Of a stretch of DNA of 64,000 bases, positions 34,308 through 42,734 are shown in pieces. Made by a program: the position numbers and the translations under genes. Every line of letters starts with the position of its first letter. Position 1 is the first letter of the stretch. The stretch comes from Ruania halotolerans (GTDB lineage: Bacteria > Actinomycetota > Actinomycetes > Actinomycetales > Beutenbergiaceae): the NCBI RefSeq assembly GCF_021049285.1, contig NZ_CP088017.1, positions 3,731,380 through 3,795,379 of the forward strand, given 5' to 3'. The notes under the pieces were generated by a model. The model saw only the letters and a list, made by a program, of their open reading frames with translations. It had not been told where the DNA came from and made no database searches.

Positions 34308-35603
34308 ATGAGCTCGGCCGAGAACCTGATCTGGTGGCATGTCTATCCCCTGGGGTTCGTGGGCGCGGACACCACCGGCGCCGACCGCACCCCGACCACC
34401 CGGTTGCCTGCCCTGACTCAGTGGGTGGATCACCTGCTCGAATTAGGTGCCAATGGCCTCGCGCTCGGACCGATCTTCGACTCCTCCACGCACGGTTACG
34501 ACACGATCGACTACTTCCGAATCGACCCGCGCCTGGGTACCGAGGACGACCTCGTCGAGTTGATCGAGGCCGCCCACGCGAAGGGCATCGACGTGATGCT
34601 CGACGGAGTCTTCAATCACGTGGGACCAGACTTCCCTGCGCTGCACACCGCCCGGGAGAGCCCGTCGGCTGCTGAGGGGCGCCTGTTCAAGAAGGACCCC
34701 GACGGCGGACTGGTCGCCTTCGAGGGGCACGGCGGCCTGATCACGCTGAACCATGCGGCACCCGAGGTGGCTGGGTTGGTCACCGAGGTCATGACCTATT
34801 GGTGCGACCGGGGCGTGGATGCGTGGCGTCTCGACGCCGCCTATACGGTGCCTGTCGAGTTCTGGACCACCGTGCTGCCCGCCGTCCGCGAGCGCCATCC
34901 GCACGTCTACGTGATGGGAGAGGTGCTGCACGGCGACTACGCCACATTCGTCCGGGACGGAGGCATGGACGCCGTCACCCAGTACGAGTTGTGGCAGGGC
35001 ATCTGGCATTCCATCGCCGATCACAACTTCCACGAGCTCGACCACGCGCTTGGCCGGCACAACACCTTCCTGGACGCGTTCGTGCCGTACACCTTCGTGG
35101 GTAACCACGACGTGACGCGGATCGCCAGCCAGATCGAGGACGAGCGCCACCTCCCGCACGCGCTCGCGCTGCTGTTCACGCTCGCCGGCACGCCGTCGGT
35201 CTATTACGGCGATGAGTTGGGCCTGCGCGCGGTCAAGGAAGAACGGGTCGGCGGGGACGATGCGATCCGACCCAGCTTCCCAGCCAGCGCGAACGTCCAA
35301 GAGATCCCGGGCGCCAACACGGAGATTCTCTCCTTGCACCAGGAGCTGATCGGCCTGCGCAGGCGGCACCCATGGCTACACACAGCCCGAACCCGGACGG
35401 TCGCCGTCGGCAATGACGTGATCACGCTGGAAGTGACCGGCGCGTCCGGGGAGGCATTGATCGTCTCGCTCAACATCGGCGACGAGCAGGTACGGATCGC
35501 AGATCCCGCGCCGGGAGCGTACCTGGCCGGCCGAGACTGCGGACTCGACGGCGACGAGCTGGTGGTGGGACCGCACGGCTGGACCGTGGCCAGGCGGCGG
35601 TAG
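34308..35603 (+). CDS. GH13 alpha-amylase family enzyme
   Basis: A 431-residue cytoplasmic glycosidase starting MSSAENLIWWHVYPLGFVGA. The catalytic trio is Asp176 (AWRLDAAY), Glu205 (VMGEVLHG) and Asp268 (FVGNHDVTR). Region I is DGVFNHVG (99-106). Only a short beta domain follows the barrel and no carbohydrate-binding module is present, so the enzyme is compact. The insertion between strand 3 and helix 3 (GHGGLITLNHAAPEV) resembles cyclomaltodextrinase-, neopullulanase- or maltogenic-type enzymes. It likely acts on small malto-oligosaccharides. There is no adjacent sugar transporter. Confidence 0.88.
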   Translation: MSSAENLIWWHVYPLGFVGADTTGADRTPTTRLPALTQWVDHLLELGANGLALGPIFDSSTHGYDTIDYFRIDPRLGTEDDLVELIEAAHAKGIDVMLDGVFNHVGPDFPALHTARESPSAAEGRLFKKDPDGGLVAFEGHGGLITLNHAAPEVAGLVTEVMTYWCDRGVDAWRLDAAYTVPVEFWTTVLPAVRERHPHVYVMGEVLHGDYATFVRDGGMDAVTQYELWQGIWHSIADHNFHELDHALGRHNTFLDAFVPYTFVGNHDVTRIASQIEDERHLPHALALLFTLAGTPSVYYGDELGLRAVKEERVGGDDAIRPSFPASANVQEIPGANTEILSLHQELIGLRRRHPWLHTARTRTVAVGNDVITLEVTGASGEALIVSLNIGDEQVRIADPAPGAYLAGRDCGLDGDELVVGPHGWTVARRR

Positions 35604-35708
35604 TCAGCCTGCGGGGTATTGAGCAGTTCTGGCGCGGAACAACGCAACCGAACTCGGGTCACTCCACGTGCGATCTGGCTGCGGAGCGCGCGGAGGAGCG
35701 ACTGTCGA

Positions 35709-36497
35709 TCACACGGGAGCTGCCACGCACTCGTGGATGCCCAGGTCGAGCGGCGCGGCGCCGGTGATGAGCCGCTGGTCGCGGTCGTAGCCGCCGTGAC
35801 GCAACGTGCGATAGTCGATCGGCGCCTCGCCATCGAGGTGATCCAGTCGCGCGAGCAATCGATCACGCTCGACGTCCAGTCCGGCGAACTCACGCCGGTC
35901 GGTGGCGGCAATCAAGTGCGGACGCAGCGGCTGGATGCCGGTGTACCAGAGGATCCCGTGCAGCACCGGGAACAGCAGCGCCTCCAGATGTCCGTTCACT
36001 CCCCCGGCCGCGAACGAGAGTTCCCGGTCGCCCGCGGTGACCACCACGAGTGCACGCTTGCCCTCCAGTCCACCCTCGCCGTACTTGAGGGTGCGCCCGG
36101 TCTCGTTGGTGACGTTGAACGCGAATCCATTCACGAAGACCCTGTCCACCCAGCCCTTGAGGATCGCCGGCATCCCGCCCCACCAGAGCGGGAACTGCAG
36201 CACAAGCAGGTCAGCAGCCCGCAGTTTTTCCTGTTCGGCGCGGATCTCGGGGGCAAGCGTGCCGTTCAGGTGCGCCTGGCGGGTACGGGCGCCGAAGGTG
36301 GCCGATTCGTCCTGCCCGACGGCGGCCCCCAAGTCCTGTTCGGTCAAGGCCGCCTGCCAGCCCATGGCGTACAGGTCCGAGGTGGCGACGGCGTGATCCC
36401 GGCTCAGGTGCGCCACGCCCGCCTCCTGCAAGGCACCATTGAGTGAGCGGCCCGTGGGGTGTGCGGAGATCCAGAGAGTGGATGAGGTGTCAGTCAT
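35709..36497 (-). CDS. NAD(P)H:quinone oxidoreductase-like flavoprotein
   Basis: A 262-residue flavodoxin-fold reductase, ATG at 36497 (MTDTSSTLWISAHPTGRSLN). The FMN/FAD site appears as ISAHPTGRSLNGAL, and the signature LVLQFPLWWGGMPAILKGWVDRV (in two halves around residue 105) marks the NQO/Kef-ancillary family. VVVTAGDRELSFAAGG completes the flavin pocket. It reduces quinones or electrophiles by two electrons. It is divergent from an HxlR regulator with three repeated motifs between, the usual quinone-responsive layout. Confidence 0.9.
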   Translation of the reverse strand: MTDTSSTLWISAHPTGRSLNGALQEAGVAHLSRDHAVATSDLYAMGWQAALTEQDLGAAVGQDESATFGARTRQAHLNGTLAPEIRAEQEKLRAADLLVLQFPLWWGGMPAILKGWVDRVFVNGFAFNVTNETGRTLKYGEGGLEGKRALVVVTAGDRELSFAAGGVNGHLEALLFPVLHGILWYTGIQPLRPHLIAATDRREFAGLDVERDRLLARLDHLDGEAPIDYRTLRHGGYDRDQRLITGAAPLDLGIHECVAAPV

Positions 36498-36512
36498 GCC
36501 TCCATCAGACGT

Positions 36513-36537
36513 AGTACATCGAGTACATACAAGTACA
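36513..36537. promoter_or_regulatory. Triple AGTACA(T) repeats between quinone reductase and HxlR
   Basis: AGTACAT at 36513 and 36522, and AGTACA at 36532, recur every 9-10 bases, close to one helical turn. Within them GTACATACAAGTAC (36524-36537) is an interrupted dyad. This is the likely binding site of the adjacent HxlR protein, controlling both divergent genes. Confidence 0.65.
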
Positions 36538-36571
36538 GTCTTCACTTGCAGGTACCCACAGATGTGTAAGT

Positions 36572-36937
36572 ATGGAGGTCATGCGCACATCAGTGGTGAA
36601 TGCCCTCGCGGTCTGTCCCGTCGAGGTGGCGATCAGCGCCGTCGGTGGAGCGTGGAAGCTGACCATCGTGAAACATCTGCTCACCGGTACGTTGCGGTTT
36701 GGCGAGTTGCGTCGCGCGGTCGGCCCGGTGAGCGAGCGGACACTGGCCCGCCAGCTGCGCGAACTCGAAACTGACGGCCTCATACACCGGGAGGTCTACG
36801 CCGAGGTCCCACCCCGTGTGGAGTACAGCCTCACCGGGCTCGGGGCGTCGCTGCGCGAGGTCGTGACGGCGATGGACGCCTGGGGCGCCGTACTCAGCCG
36901 GGAGGTCGAGACCGAGCACCGGGCCCGTCCAGCCTGA
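36572..36937 (+). CDS. HxlR-family transcriptional regulator
   Basis: A 121-residue winged-helix protein with family motifs GGAWKLTIVKHLLTGTLRFGELRRAVGPVSERTLARQLRELETDGLI (seen as GAWKLTIVKHL, RFGELRR and TLARQLRELE) and REVYAEVPPRVEYSLTGLG. The N-terminal cysteine in LAVCPVEV is at the position used by QorR/YodB-like quinone sensors, so thiol sensing is plausible. An ATG at 36581 is an alternative start. It should control the divergent quinone reductase gene. Confidence 0.9.
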   Translation: MEVMRTSVVNALAVCPVEVAISAVGGAWKLTIVKHLLTGTLRFGELRRAVGPVSERTLARQLRELETDGLIHREVYAEVPPRVEYSLTGLGASLREVVTAMDAWGAVLSREVETEHRARPA

Positions 36938-36961
36938 GCCGGTGGTCCGACGGCGTCCCGA

Positions 36962-37909
36962 TCAGTCGGAGCCATACTGGCCCACGAGCTCTCGCCCGAG
37001 GCAGGCGAGCTCGGCTCGCACTTCCTCCGGTTCGAGAACCTCCACGGCGGCACCCAAACCAGCGGTGTGCTCGGCAATCGATCGAGCCATGTGGGCGCGG
37101 AGCCGGACACGGACGCGGCCATCCTCGAGTGTGTCGAGCACCTCGCAGTGTCGGCCGAACTGGCTCTGCAGCACCGGCAGCACTCCGGCCGCCGCGAGGG
37201 CCGTCGCCGTGACGGCGGATCGTCGCTGCTCCACCGACTCGACCACACGCTCCCACTCGCTGGCCAGGTCGAGATCGGCAGGCTGATCGGCGGGCTCGTC
37301 AATCACGGTGGCGGCAACAATTCGATCGGCGCGGAACGTTCGGCGGCCGCTCTCCGTACCGGCCACCAAGTACCAGACATCATCTTTGCTCACCAGACCC
37401 CACGGATCGACGAGTCGACGCCTGCGGCGGCGGTCACGGCCGACGTAGTCGAGCGCGACCTTGCGCCGGCGCACCAGGGCGTCTTCCAGCACCCCCACAT
37501 GAGCCGCGGGTTCTCGACTGCGCTCGCCCCACCCCGCGGCGTCGACCACGACGGCGTCAGCCGCGGCCTGCGCGTCGGCCCGGAACGTCTCCGGCAACGC
37601 CTGCATCAGCTTGCGCAACGCCGACCGGACCGGGGGCGCAACGGATGAACCCGGCCCGGCCGAGAGGAACAGTGCTCTCACCTCAGCGGAGGTGAGACCG
37701 GTCAGGTCCGTCCGCGCACCGCCGAGCAGCATCCACCCACCACCGCGGCCAGGCTGGGAGTAGACCGGCACACCGGCCGCGGACAGTGCCTCCAGGTCCC
37801 GGCGAGCGGTGGCCACCGACACTTCGAGTTCCGAGGCAAGCTCAGCCGCGGTCACCCGGCCGCGCGTCTGCATCAGCAGGAGGGTGGCGACCAACCGATC
37901 CGCGCGCAT
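36962..37909 (-). CDS. YafY/WYL-domain transcriptional regulator
   Basis: A 315-residue regulator from MRADRLVATLLLMQTRGRV. The N-terminal winged helix has TAAELASELEVSVATARRDLEALSAAGVPV; the WYL domain contains RRRLVDPWGLVSKDDVWYLVAGTESGRRTFRADRI (core near residues 180-215) and a C-terminal WCX-like extension. It is convergent with the HxlR gene and divergent from the VOC protein gene, which it probably controls; this pairing is common in actinobacteria. Confidence 0.88.
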   Translation of the reverse strand: MRADRLVATLLLMQTRGRVTAAELASELEVSVATARRDLEALSAAGVPVYSQPGRGGGWMLLGGARTDLTGLTSAEVRALFLSAGPGSSVAPPVRSALRKLMQALPETFRADAQAAADAVVVDAAGWGERSREPAAHVGVLEDALVRRRKVALDYVGRDRRRRRRLVDPWGLVSKDDVWYLVAGTESGRRTFRADRIVAATVIDEPADQPADLDLASEWERVVESVEQRRSAVTATALAAAGVLPVLQSQFGRHCEVLDTLEDGRVRVRLRAHMARSIAEHTAGLGAAVEVLEPEEVRAELACLGRELVGQYGSD

Positions 37910-38012
37910 CTCACCATGATCTCTCGAAAAAGTGATCAATAGATGAGCACTTTACCTGCGCACTATGGATGCACACGGCGGCCGCACGAGCCGCCCCGCC
38001 CATGGAGTACTG

Positions 38013-38432
38013 ATGTTCCGAGGATTCGCCACGATCAGCTTTTACGCCGACGACATGGCTGCGGCACGCGACTGGTACATCGAGCTGCTCGGGATGGAGC
38101 CGTACTACGCATTCCCGCCGCCTCCCGCCGCGCCGGCATATCTGGAGTTCCGCATCGGCGACGATGAGGACGAGCTCGGCTTCATCGACCGCCGATACGC
38201 TCCCCGCGGCGCCGCCAATCCCCCCGGTGGCGCGGTGATGTTCTGGCACGTCGACGACCTGAGCGCCACGGTGGAGCGGCTGCTGGCGATGGGGGCAATT
38301 GAGTATGAGCCCGTCACCCCCAGGGAGGCAGGATTCACCACCGCTTCCGTCGTGGACCCGTTCGGCAATGTGCTCGGTGTGATGCACAACCCGCACTACC
38401 TGGAGATTCTCGCGGCGAGGAAGGGCGAATAG
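38013..38432 (+). CDS. VOC (glyoxalase/bleomycin-resistance) superfamily protein
   Basis: A 139-residue protein from ATG 38013, with GGAG upstream. The paired beta-alpha-beta-beta-beta modules are visible: MFRGFATISFYADDMAAARDWYIELLGM, then FWHVDDLSATVERLLAMGA and SVVDPFGNVLGVMHNPHY. The second module carries the usual DPFGN loop. Members bind metal or drugs, or act as lyases. It is divergent from a WYL regulator and may be a small-molecule or drug-binding protein. Confidence 0.85.
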   Translation: MFRGFATISFYADDMAAARDWYIELLGMEPYYAFPPPPAAPAYLEFRIGDDEDELGFIDRRYAPRGAANPPGGAVMFWHVDDLSATVERLLAMGAIEYEPVTPREAGFTTASVVDPFGNVLGVMHNPHYLEILAARKGE

Positions 38433-38447
38433 CGGACCGCGGCAACG

Positions 38448-39821
38448 CTACGGCCTCGCCGGTTCGCGGGGCGGCGGGACCGCGCGGGCGACCACCCCCG
38501 GCGCGGGCAGCCCGACGGCCACGAGCGCGACAAGGGCGAGCAGCGCGGCCATCAGAAGGAACGCCACTCGATCCGTGCCTGCTGCCGCGACCGCGACCGT
38601 TGCCGCCGCCAGCCCCATCGCGCCACCGAACTGCTTGGCCGTGTTCATCAGACCCGAGGCAGCCCCCGCCTCCGAGCTGACGACACGACTGGTGACGACG
38701 GCAGCCAGCGGGGTGTTCATCAAGCCCCCACCCGCCCCGATCACGGCCGCCGGTGCCGCGATCATGAGGAGGAAGCCCCCGTGCTCGGCCACGGACTGCC
38801 AGACCAGGCCGAGGGACGCCGTCAGGGCACCGGCCACGATCAGGGGGCGCGCACCGATACGTCCCATCAATCGAGGGACCACCCACAGGTTCACGGCGAT
38901 CAATGTGCCGGTCAGGGGCAAGAAGGCCAATCCGGCCTGGAGCGGGGTGTAGTCCCAGCGGGTCTGCATGCGGTAAGTGAGGAAGTACCAGATCCCCACT
39001 TGGAAACACGCGGCGGTGAGGAACGTCGCGATGTTGCCGAGCGCGATCCCTCGCCTGCGCAGCAGCCCGGGCGGAACCAACGGGTGCGCAGCGCGGTGCT
39101 GGTGCAGGCCGAGCAGGGCGAAGAACACCACGCTCACCATTGCCGTTGCGACGGGAATCGACACAGTGCTCGCGCCCACCATGGAGAGCGCGAGGATCGC
39201 GCAGGTAAAGCCACCGATCGCGAGCGCCACCGCGGTGAGACTCACCGGCACGGCACGGGGGCGGCTGATCGCCCGCCGAGCCAGCGCACCGGCTGCCAAC
39301 ACGATCGCGAGGCCAATCGGCAGGTTGATGAGCAGGACCGCCCGCCAGGAGATCAGCTCGGTGAGTAATCCGCTCACGACGTTGCCCACGCCGCCGCCCG
39401 CCACGCTGACCGCAGTCCAGACGGCGATCGCCTGCGTCCGCTCGCGACCCTCCGGGTACGTGACGGTCAGGAGGGTGAACGTGGCCGGCGAGATCGCGGC
39501 CGCGGCGAGACCCTGGCCCGCTCGGGCCCCGATCAGCATCGCGCCGTCGGTAGCGAACCCGCCCGCGGCGCTCGTCACGGCGAAGAACGCCACACCACCG
39601 ACGAGGACTCGCTCGGCGCCGAGTGCGTCTGCCAGACGTGCGGCCACGAGCAGCACGCCAGCGAAAGTGACGCAGTAGGCCATGGCGACCCATGAGGCCG
39701 TCGTCGGACCGAACTCGAGCTCCGCCTGGATGGACGGCAGTGCAACGTTCACCACGGAGACGTCGAGCACCACCAGCAGTTGAGCAGTACAGGCGACCCA
39801 CAGAACGAGCCGGGCGTGCAT
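38448..39821 (-). CDS. MFS drug efflux transporter, DHA2 (EmrB/QacA) type
   Basis: A 457-residue transporter from MHARLVLWVACTAQLLVVLD. Motif D1 is LDVSVVNVALPSIQ, motif A DALGAERVLVGG and motif C AVWTAVSVAGGGVGNVVSGLL. About 14 hydrophobic helices are expected. Antibiotics or dyes are the usual substrates, exported with protons. It is divergent from a TetR regulator, with a strong palindrome covering its start region, so expression should be induced by its substrate. Confidence 0.9.
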   Translation of the reverse strand: MHARLVLWVACTAQLLVVLDVSVVNVALPSIQAELEFGPTTASWVAMAYCVTFAGVLLVAARLADALGAERVLVGGVAFFAVTSAAGGFATDGAMLIGARAGQGLAAAAISPATFTLLTVTYPEGRERTQAIAVWTAVSVAGGGVGNVVSGLLTELISWRAVLLINLPIGLAIVLAAGALARRAISRPRAVPVSLTAVALAIGGFTCAILALSMVGASTVSIPVATAMVSVVFFALLGLHQHRAAHPLVPPGLLRRRGIALGNIATFLTAACFQVGIWYFLTYRMQTRWDYTPLQAGLAFLPLTGTLIAVNLWVVPRLMGRIGARPLIVAGALTASLGLVWQSVAEHGGFLLMIAAPAAVIGAGGGLMNTPLAAVVTSRVVSSEAGAASGLMNTAKQFGGAMGLAAATVAVAAAGTDRVAFLLMAALLALVALVAVGLPAPGVVARAVPPPREPARP

Positions 39822-39831
39822 GATCTCTCCT

Positions 39832-39865
39832 TGATACAGTCGTATCATTTGGTACGACTGTATCA
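39832..39865. promoter_or_regulatory. TetR operator between MFS and tetR genes
   Basis: TGATACAGTCGTA (39832-39844) and TACGACTGTATCA (39853-39865) are perfect 13-base arms around 8 bases. The dyad lies 11 bases before the MFS start and 19 bases before the TetR start, so one bound repressor would silence both. Confidence 0.85.
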
Positions 39866-39883
39866 TTGCTGGAGGAGGCGCCC

Positions 39884-40471
39884 ATGTCGAACGAGGAACG
39901 CCGCACCACGATCCTGGACGCAGTCGAACGACTCCTGGGCCGGGGCGGGATCGCCGCCGTGACCATGCGTGAGGTCGCGGCCGAGGCCGGAGTCTCGCTC
40001 CGCCTGGTCCAGTACTACGGCAAGAGCAAGGATGAGCTCCTCACGGCCGCACTGGAACGGCTCGCCACGAGGAGCGCCAGCCGATGGCAGGCGCGCCGAG
40101 ACTCCAGCGCCACCGCCGGCTCGCTCGCCGCTGAGATCCGGGCGTTCTTCGAGGAGGCTCTGCCCACTGACGAGATGAGCCGGTCATTTCATCGCGTCGG
40201 CGTGTCCCTGGAGTTGCTCGCGGTGACCTCTGCCGACACGCCACACGGTGCTTATGACGCTCACCTCGGATCTCTCGCCGACCATCTCACCGAGGTCTGC
40301 CGGGCCGCGGAACCGGGATTGGATGAGGCACAAGCCCGCCAGCTCGCCGTGGAGACGATGGCCCTCTGCCACGGGCTGGGGTCGCTGTTGATGACCGGCC
40401 AGGTCTCAGCAGCGGACGTCGAGGCGATCGTCACGAGGTATGTCGGCGCGATCGAAGAGAACCGCGTCTGA
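39884..40471 (+). CDS. TetR-family transcriptional repressor
   Basis: A 195-residue protein from ATG 39884 with a GGAGGAGG site. The N-terminal helix-turn-helix reads TILDAVERLLGRGGIAAVTMREVAAEAGVSLRLVQYYGKSKDELL; the last part, VSLRLVQYYGKSKDEL, is the recognition helix with the YxxKxxL end. The C-terminal ligand domain is all-helical (TetR_C type). It should repress the divergent DHA2 exporter and itself through the adjacent dyad. Confidence 0.92.
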   Translation: MSNEERRTTILDAVERLLGRGGIAAVTMREVAAEAGVSLRLVQYYGKSKDELLTAALERLATRSASRWQARRDSSATAGSLAAEIRAFFEEALPTDEMSRSFHRVGVSLELLAVTSADTPHGAYDAHLGSLADHLTEVCRAAEPGLDEAQARQLAVETMALCHGLGSLLMTGQVSAADVEAIVTRYVGAIEENRV

Positions 40472-40531
40472 ACCCAGTTTTCGTGTATGAACCTGACCCG
40501 GCGGGGGTTCGAACACGAGAACTGGGTTCAG
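40468..40531. terminator. Long bidirectional hairpin terminator
   Basis: The 19-base arm at 40468-40486 (CTGAACCCAGTT...) pairs with 40513-40531 at 18 of 19 positions; an inner GAACC/GGTTC pair extends the fold. The left arm contains the TGA stop of the TetR gene, and the efflux gene converges at 40540. Confidence 0.78.
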
Positions 40532-40539
40532 ATCGATCC

Positions 40540-41700
40540 TCAGCGGTTGCGGTACCAGGCCGAGCGACCCAGTAGGAGGCTGGCTCCCACGAGGGCTACC
40601 AGCGCCGCACTCACCCAGATCGGGCCGAGTGCGCCGCCTCCGATTCCGAGCACGACCGCCGCCAGGGCAGGGCCCGTTCCAGCGCCGAGATTGAGTGCTG
40701 CCGTGGCGTATGAGCCGCCCATCGTGGGGGCACCGGCGGCTTCATGGAGCACGCGGGTGATGAACGTGCTGCCCACGGCGAAGGACAGCATCCCCTGGAC
40801 CAGCGCCAGGGTGAGCAGCGCCACCGGTGCATCCGCCATCGTGGCCATCGCCACCCAGCCGATCAGCAACAGCGGCGTTCCCAGTCCGATCAACGCACTG
40901 GAGCGGAGATCGGAGAACCGGCCCGCGGCCGTGACACCCACGAACGAGCCGACCCCGAAGCACATCAGTGCCACTGAGACCCACGGGCCGGCCAGCCCCG
41001 CGACGTCGGTCACGATCGGTGCGAGGAATGTGAAAGTGGCGAACGTGGCGGCGTTGACCACCGCTCCTAGCACCATGACCTTCATGAGAGCGGGCCGGTG
41101 CAGCTGGGCGATCTCCACCCGCAACGACACCCGCCCCCCTGCACTCGGAGCGCCGTCATCTCGCCTCAGGCCGAGCACGATGCCGGCCACGGCCGGCAGA
41201 CAGAGCATCGCGATCGCCCAGAAGGTCGCGCGCCAACCCAGCATCGCACCGAGCAGCGCGCCACCGGGCACGCCGGCCACCGTGGCCACGGTGACACCGG
41301 ACAGGAGCACTGCCACCGCTCGCCCGGTCCGTTCGGGCGGTACCAGGGTGGTCGCAGTGCGCAGAGCCACGGCAAGAAAGCCGGCGTTGGCCAGGGCTGC
41401 CAGCACCCGGGTGGCGAGCAAGACGCGGAAGCTGGGGGTCAGGGCACCGAGCACGTGCACGGCGGCAAAGAACAGCAGGAACCCGAGCAGTGCCCCGCGG
41501 CTCGGCCAGCGGCGGGCGAGCGCCGCCGTCACGGGTGCGCCCACCACCATCCCGACGGCGAAGGCTGAGGTGAGCAGGCCGGTGGCACCCACCGGCACGT
41601 TGAGGTCGGTGGCGATGTCCTGGATGAGGCCGGCGAGCATGAACTCTGAGGTCCCCATAGCGAAGATCGCCAGGGCAAGGAGGTACAGCGGACGAGGCAT
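40540..41700 (-). CDS. MFS efflux transporter of the Cmx/CmrA (chloramphenicol) type
   Basis: A 386-residue, 12-helix transporter starting MPRPLYLLALAIFAMGTSEF. Close match in memory to actinobacterial Cmx/CmrA/CmlR chloramphenicol exporters: FAMGTSEFMLAGLIQDIA, VGATGLLTSAFAVGMVVGAP, LARRWPSRGALLGFLL and VLLSGVTVATVAGVPGGALLG. These occur both as true resistance genes and as general DHA1 exporters. A CGGAG site precedes the ATG. The 222 bases to the divergent nucleotidyltransferase gene contain short open frames that could be leader peptides, but none is convincing. Confidence 0.87.
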   Translation of the reverse strand: MPRPLYLLALAIFAMGTSEFMLAGLIQDIATDLNVPVGATGLLTSAFAVGMVVGAPVTAALARRWPSRGALLGFLLFFAAVHVLGALTPSFRVLLATRVLAALANAGFLAVALRTATTLVPPERTGRAVAVLLSGVTVATVAGVPGGALLGAMLGWRATFWAIAMLCLPAVAGIVLGLRRDDGAPSAGGRVSLRVEIAQLHRPALMKVMVLGAVVNAATFATFTFLAPIVTDVAGLAGPWVSVALMCFGVGSFVGVTAAGRFSDLRSSALIGLGTPLLLIGWVAMATMADAPVALLTLALVQGMLSFAVGSTFITRVLHEAAGAPTMGGSYATAALNLGAGTGPALAAVVLGIGGGALGPIWVSAALVALVGASLLLGRSAWYRNR

Positions 41701-41922
41701 CGAAGAACTCCGAGGTGGGAGAGAGCGAACAAGGGTCGTCTCGTCACCGCGGCCAGCCCTGGACCGCGTGCACCTCAGCGGGCGCTGCGGCTCAGCTCAA
41801 TGGCTCAGATCTGTGATTCAGGGACTGACGGCGTGACCGGCAGCCCCACGGTGGATGCCTCAGGGGTGGACATGCCTGAACGTTACGTCGACCGGCATGC
41901 TCGCGCGCAATAGGTTTTCACC

Positions 41923-42708
41923 ATGCAGCATCACCAGGAAACCCTCGCAGCCTTCGTCGAGCGCGTCCGCCACGACCCTGACGTCGAGGGCGTGGTGCTC
42001 ACCGGATCGGTGGCCCACGGGACTGAACGCCCGGACTCGGACGTGGACGTCCAGCTCGTGCTGACTGAGGAGGCATTCGCTCGAGCATGGGCGCAGAACC
42101 GGCTCAGCTACGTCCTCAGTGAGGTCGCCACCTATGAGGGCGGTTACGTGGACATCAAGGTGGCCAGCGCAGATTTCTTGCGCCAGGCGGCCGAGAGCGC
42201 GGACGATCCGATGCGTCACTCGATGCTCGGCGCCCGCGTGGTGTGGTCCCGCCTGCACGGTCTCGGCGAGCTGGTGGCGGCCATCCCGGTCGTGCCGGCA
42301 GACCGGTGGAACGAGCGCATGGCCTCCTTCATCGCGCAGGCTCGACTGCACAGCGGCTACTTCCTCAAGCAGGCGGTGCAGTTGGAGAACACCCATCTGC
42401 TGCACCATGCAGCGGTGCACACCGTGACCGCCGGCGGGCGGGCGCTACTCGCGCTGAACCGCACGCTCTTCAAGGGGCACAAGTACCTGGAGGGAATGCT
42501 CGCCGGCTTGGAATTGGTGCCGACGGGCTACGCCGAGGCGACCATCGATCTGCTGGCGAACCCGGGCCCTCGGACCTGCGCGGCCTACATGGATCTGCTG
42601 GAATCGTTCCACCCGTGGCCGCTGAGCCGCGAGCAGACCCTCTCCACGTTCGTACGAGACAACGAGCTCGGGTGGTACTCCGGCCAGCTGCCGCCGGAGT
42701 ACTCCTAG
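41923..42708 (+). CDS. Nucleotidyltransferase-domain protein
   Basis: A 261-residue protein. The N-terminal Pol-beta-type nucleotidyltransferase core has GSVAHGTERPDSDVDVQLVL (helix-turn GS-x3-G and the metal-binding Asp-x-Asp), with a third acidic residue in GGYVDIKVA near residue 77. The C-terminal 160 residues are helical (FIAQARLHSGYFLKQAVQLEN and similar), as in substrate-binding caps of aminoglycoside or other small-molecule nucleotidyltransferases. The substrate is unknown. It is divergent from the Cmx-like exporter. Confidence 0.8.
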   Translation: MQHHQETLAAFVERVRHDPDVEGVVLTGSVAHGTERPDSDVDVQLVLTEEAFARAWAQNRLSYVLSEVATYEGGYVDIKVASADFLRQAAESADDPMRHSMLGARVVWSRLHGLGELVAAIPVVPADRWNERMASFIAQARLHSGYFLKQAVQLENTHLLHHAAVHTVTAGGRALLALNRTLFKGHKYLEGMLAGLELVPTGYAEATIDLLANPGPRTCAAYMDLLESFHPWPLSREQTLSTFVRDNELGWYSGQLPPEYS

Positions 42709-42716
42709 GCGCGGCC

Positions 42717-42734
42717 GATCTGCACGCGCAGATC
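42717..42734. terminator. Short hairpin between convergent genes
   Basis: GATCTGC-ACGC-GCAGATC lies immediately after the nucleotidyltransferase stop and touches the stop of the converging SDR-TspO gene. It is a small but perfect 7-base stem suited to a two-way terminator. Confidence 0.5.

Noticed and set aside
38335-39966. A 543-codon minus-strand frame overlapping the DHA2 exporter
   Set aside because: It is Arg/Gly-rich and lacks hydrophobic helices, while the alternative frame encodes a full MFS transporter with motifs A, C and D1.
40487-41836. A 449-codon + strand frame opposite the Cmx-like exporter
   Set aside because: Composition is Ala/Thr/Arg-rich with no domain; the minus strand encodes a clear 12-helix transporter.
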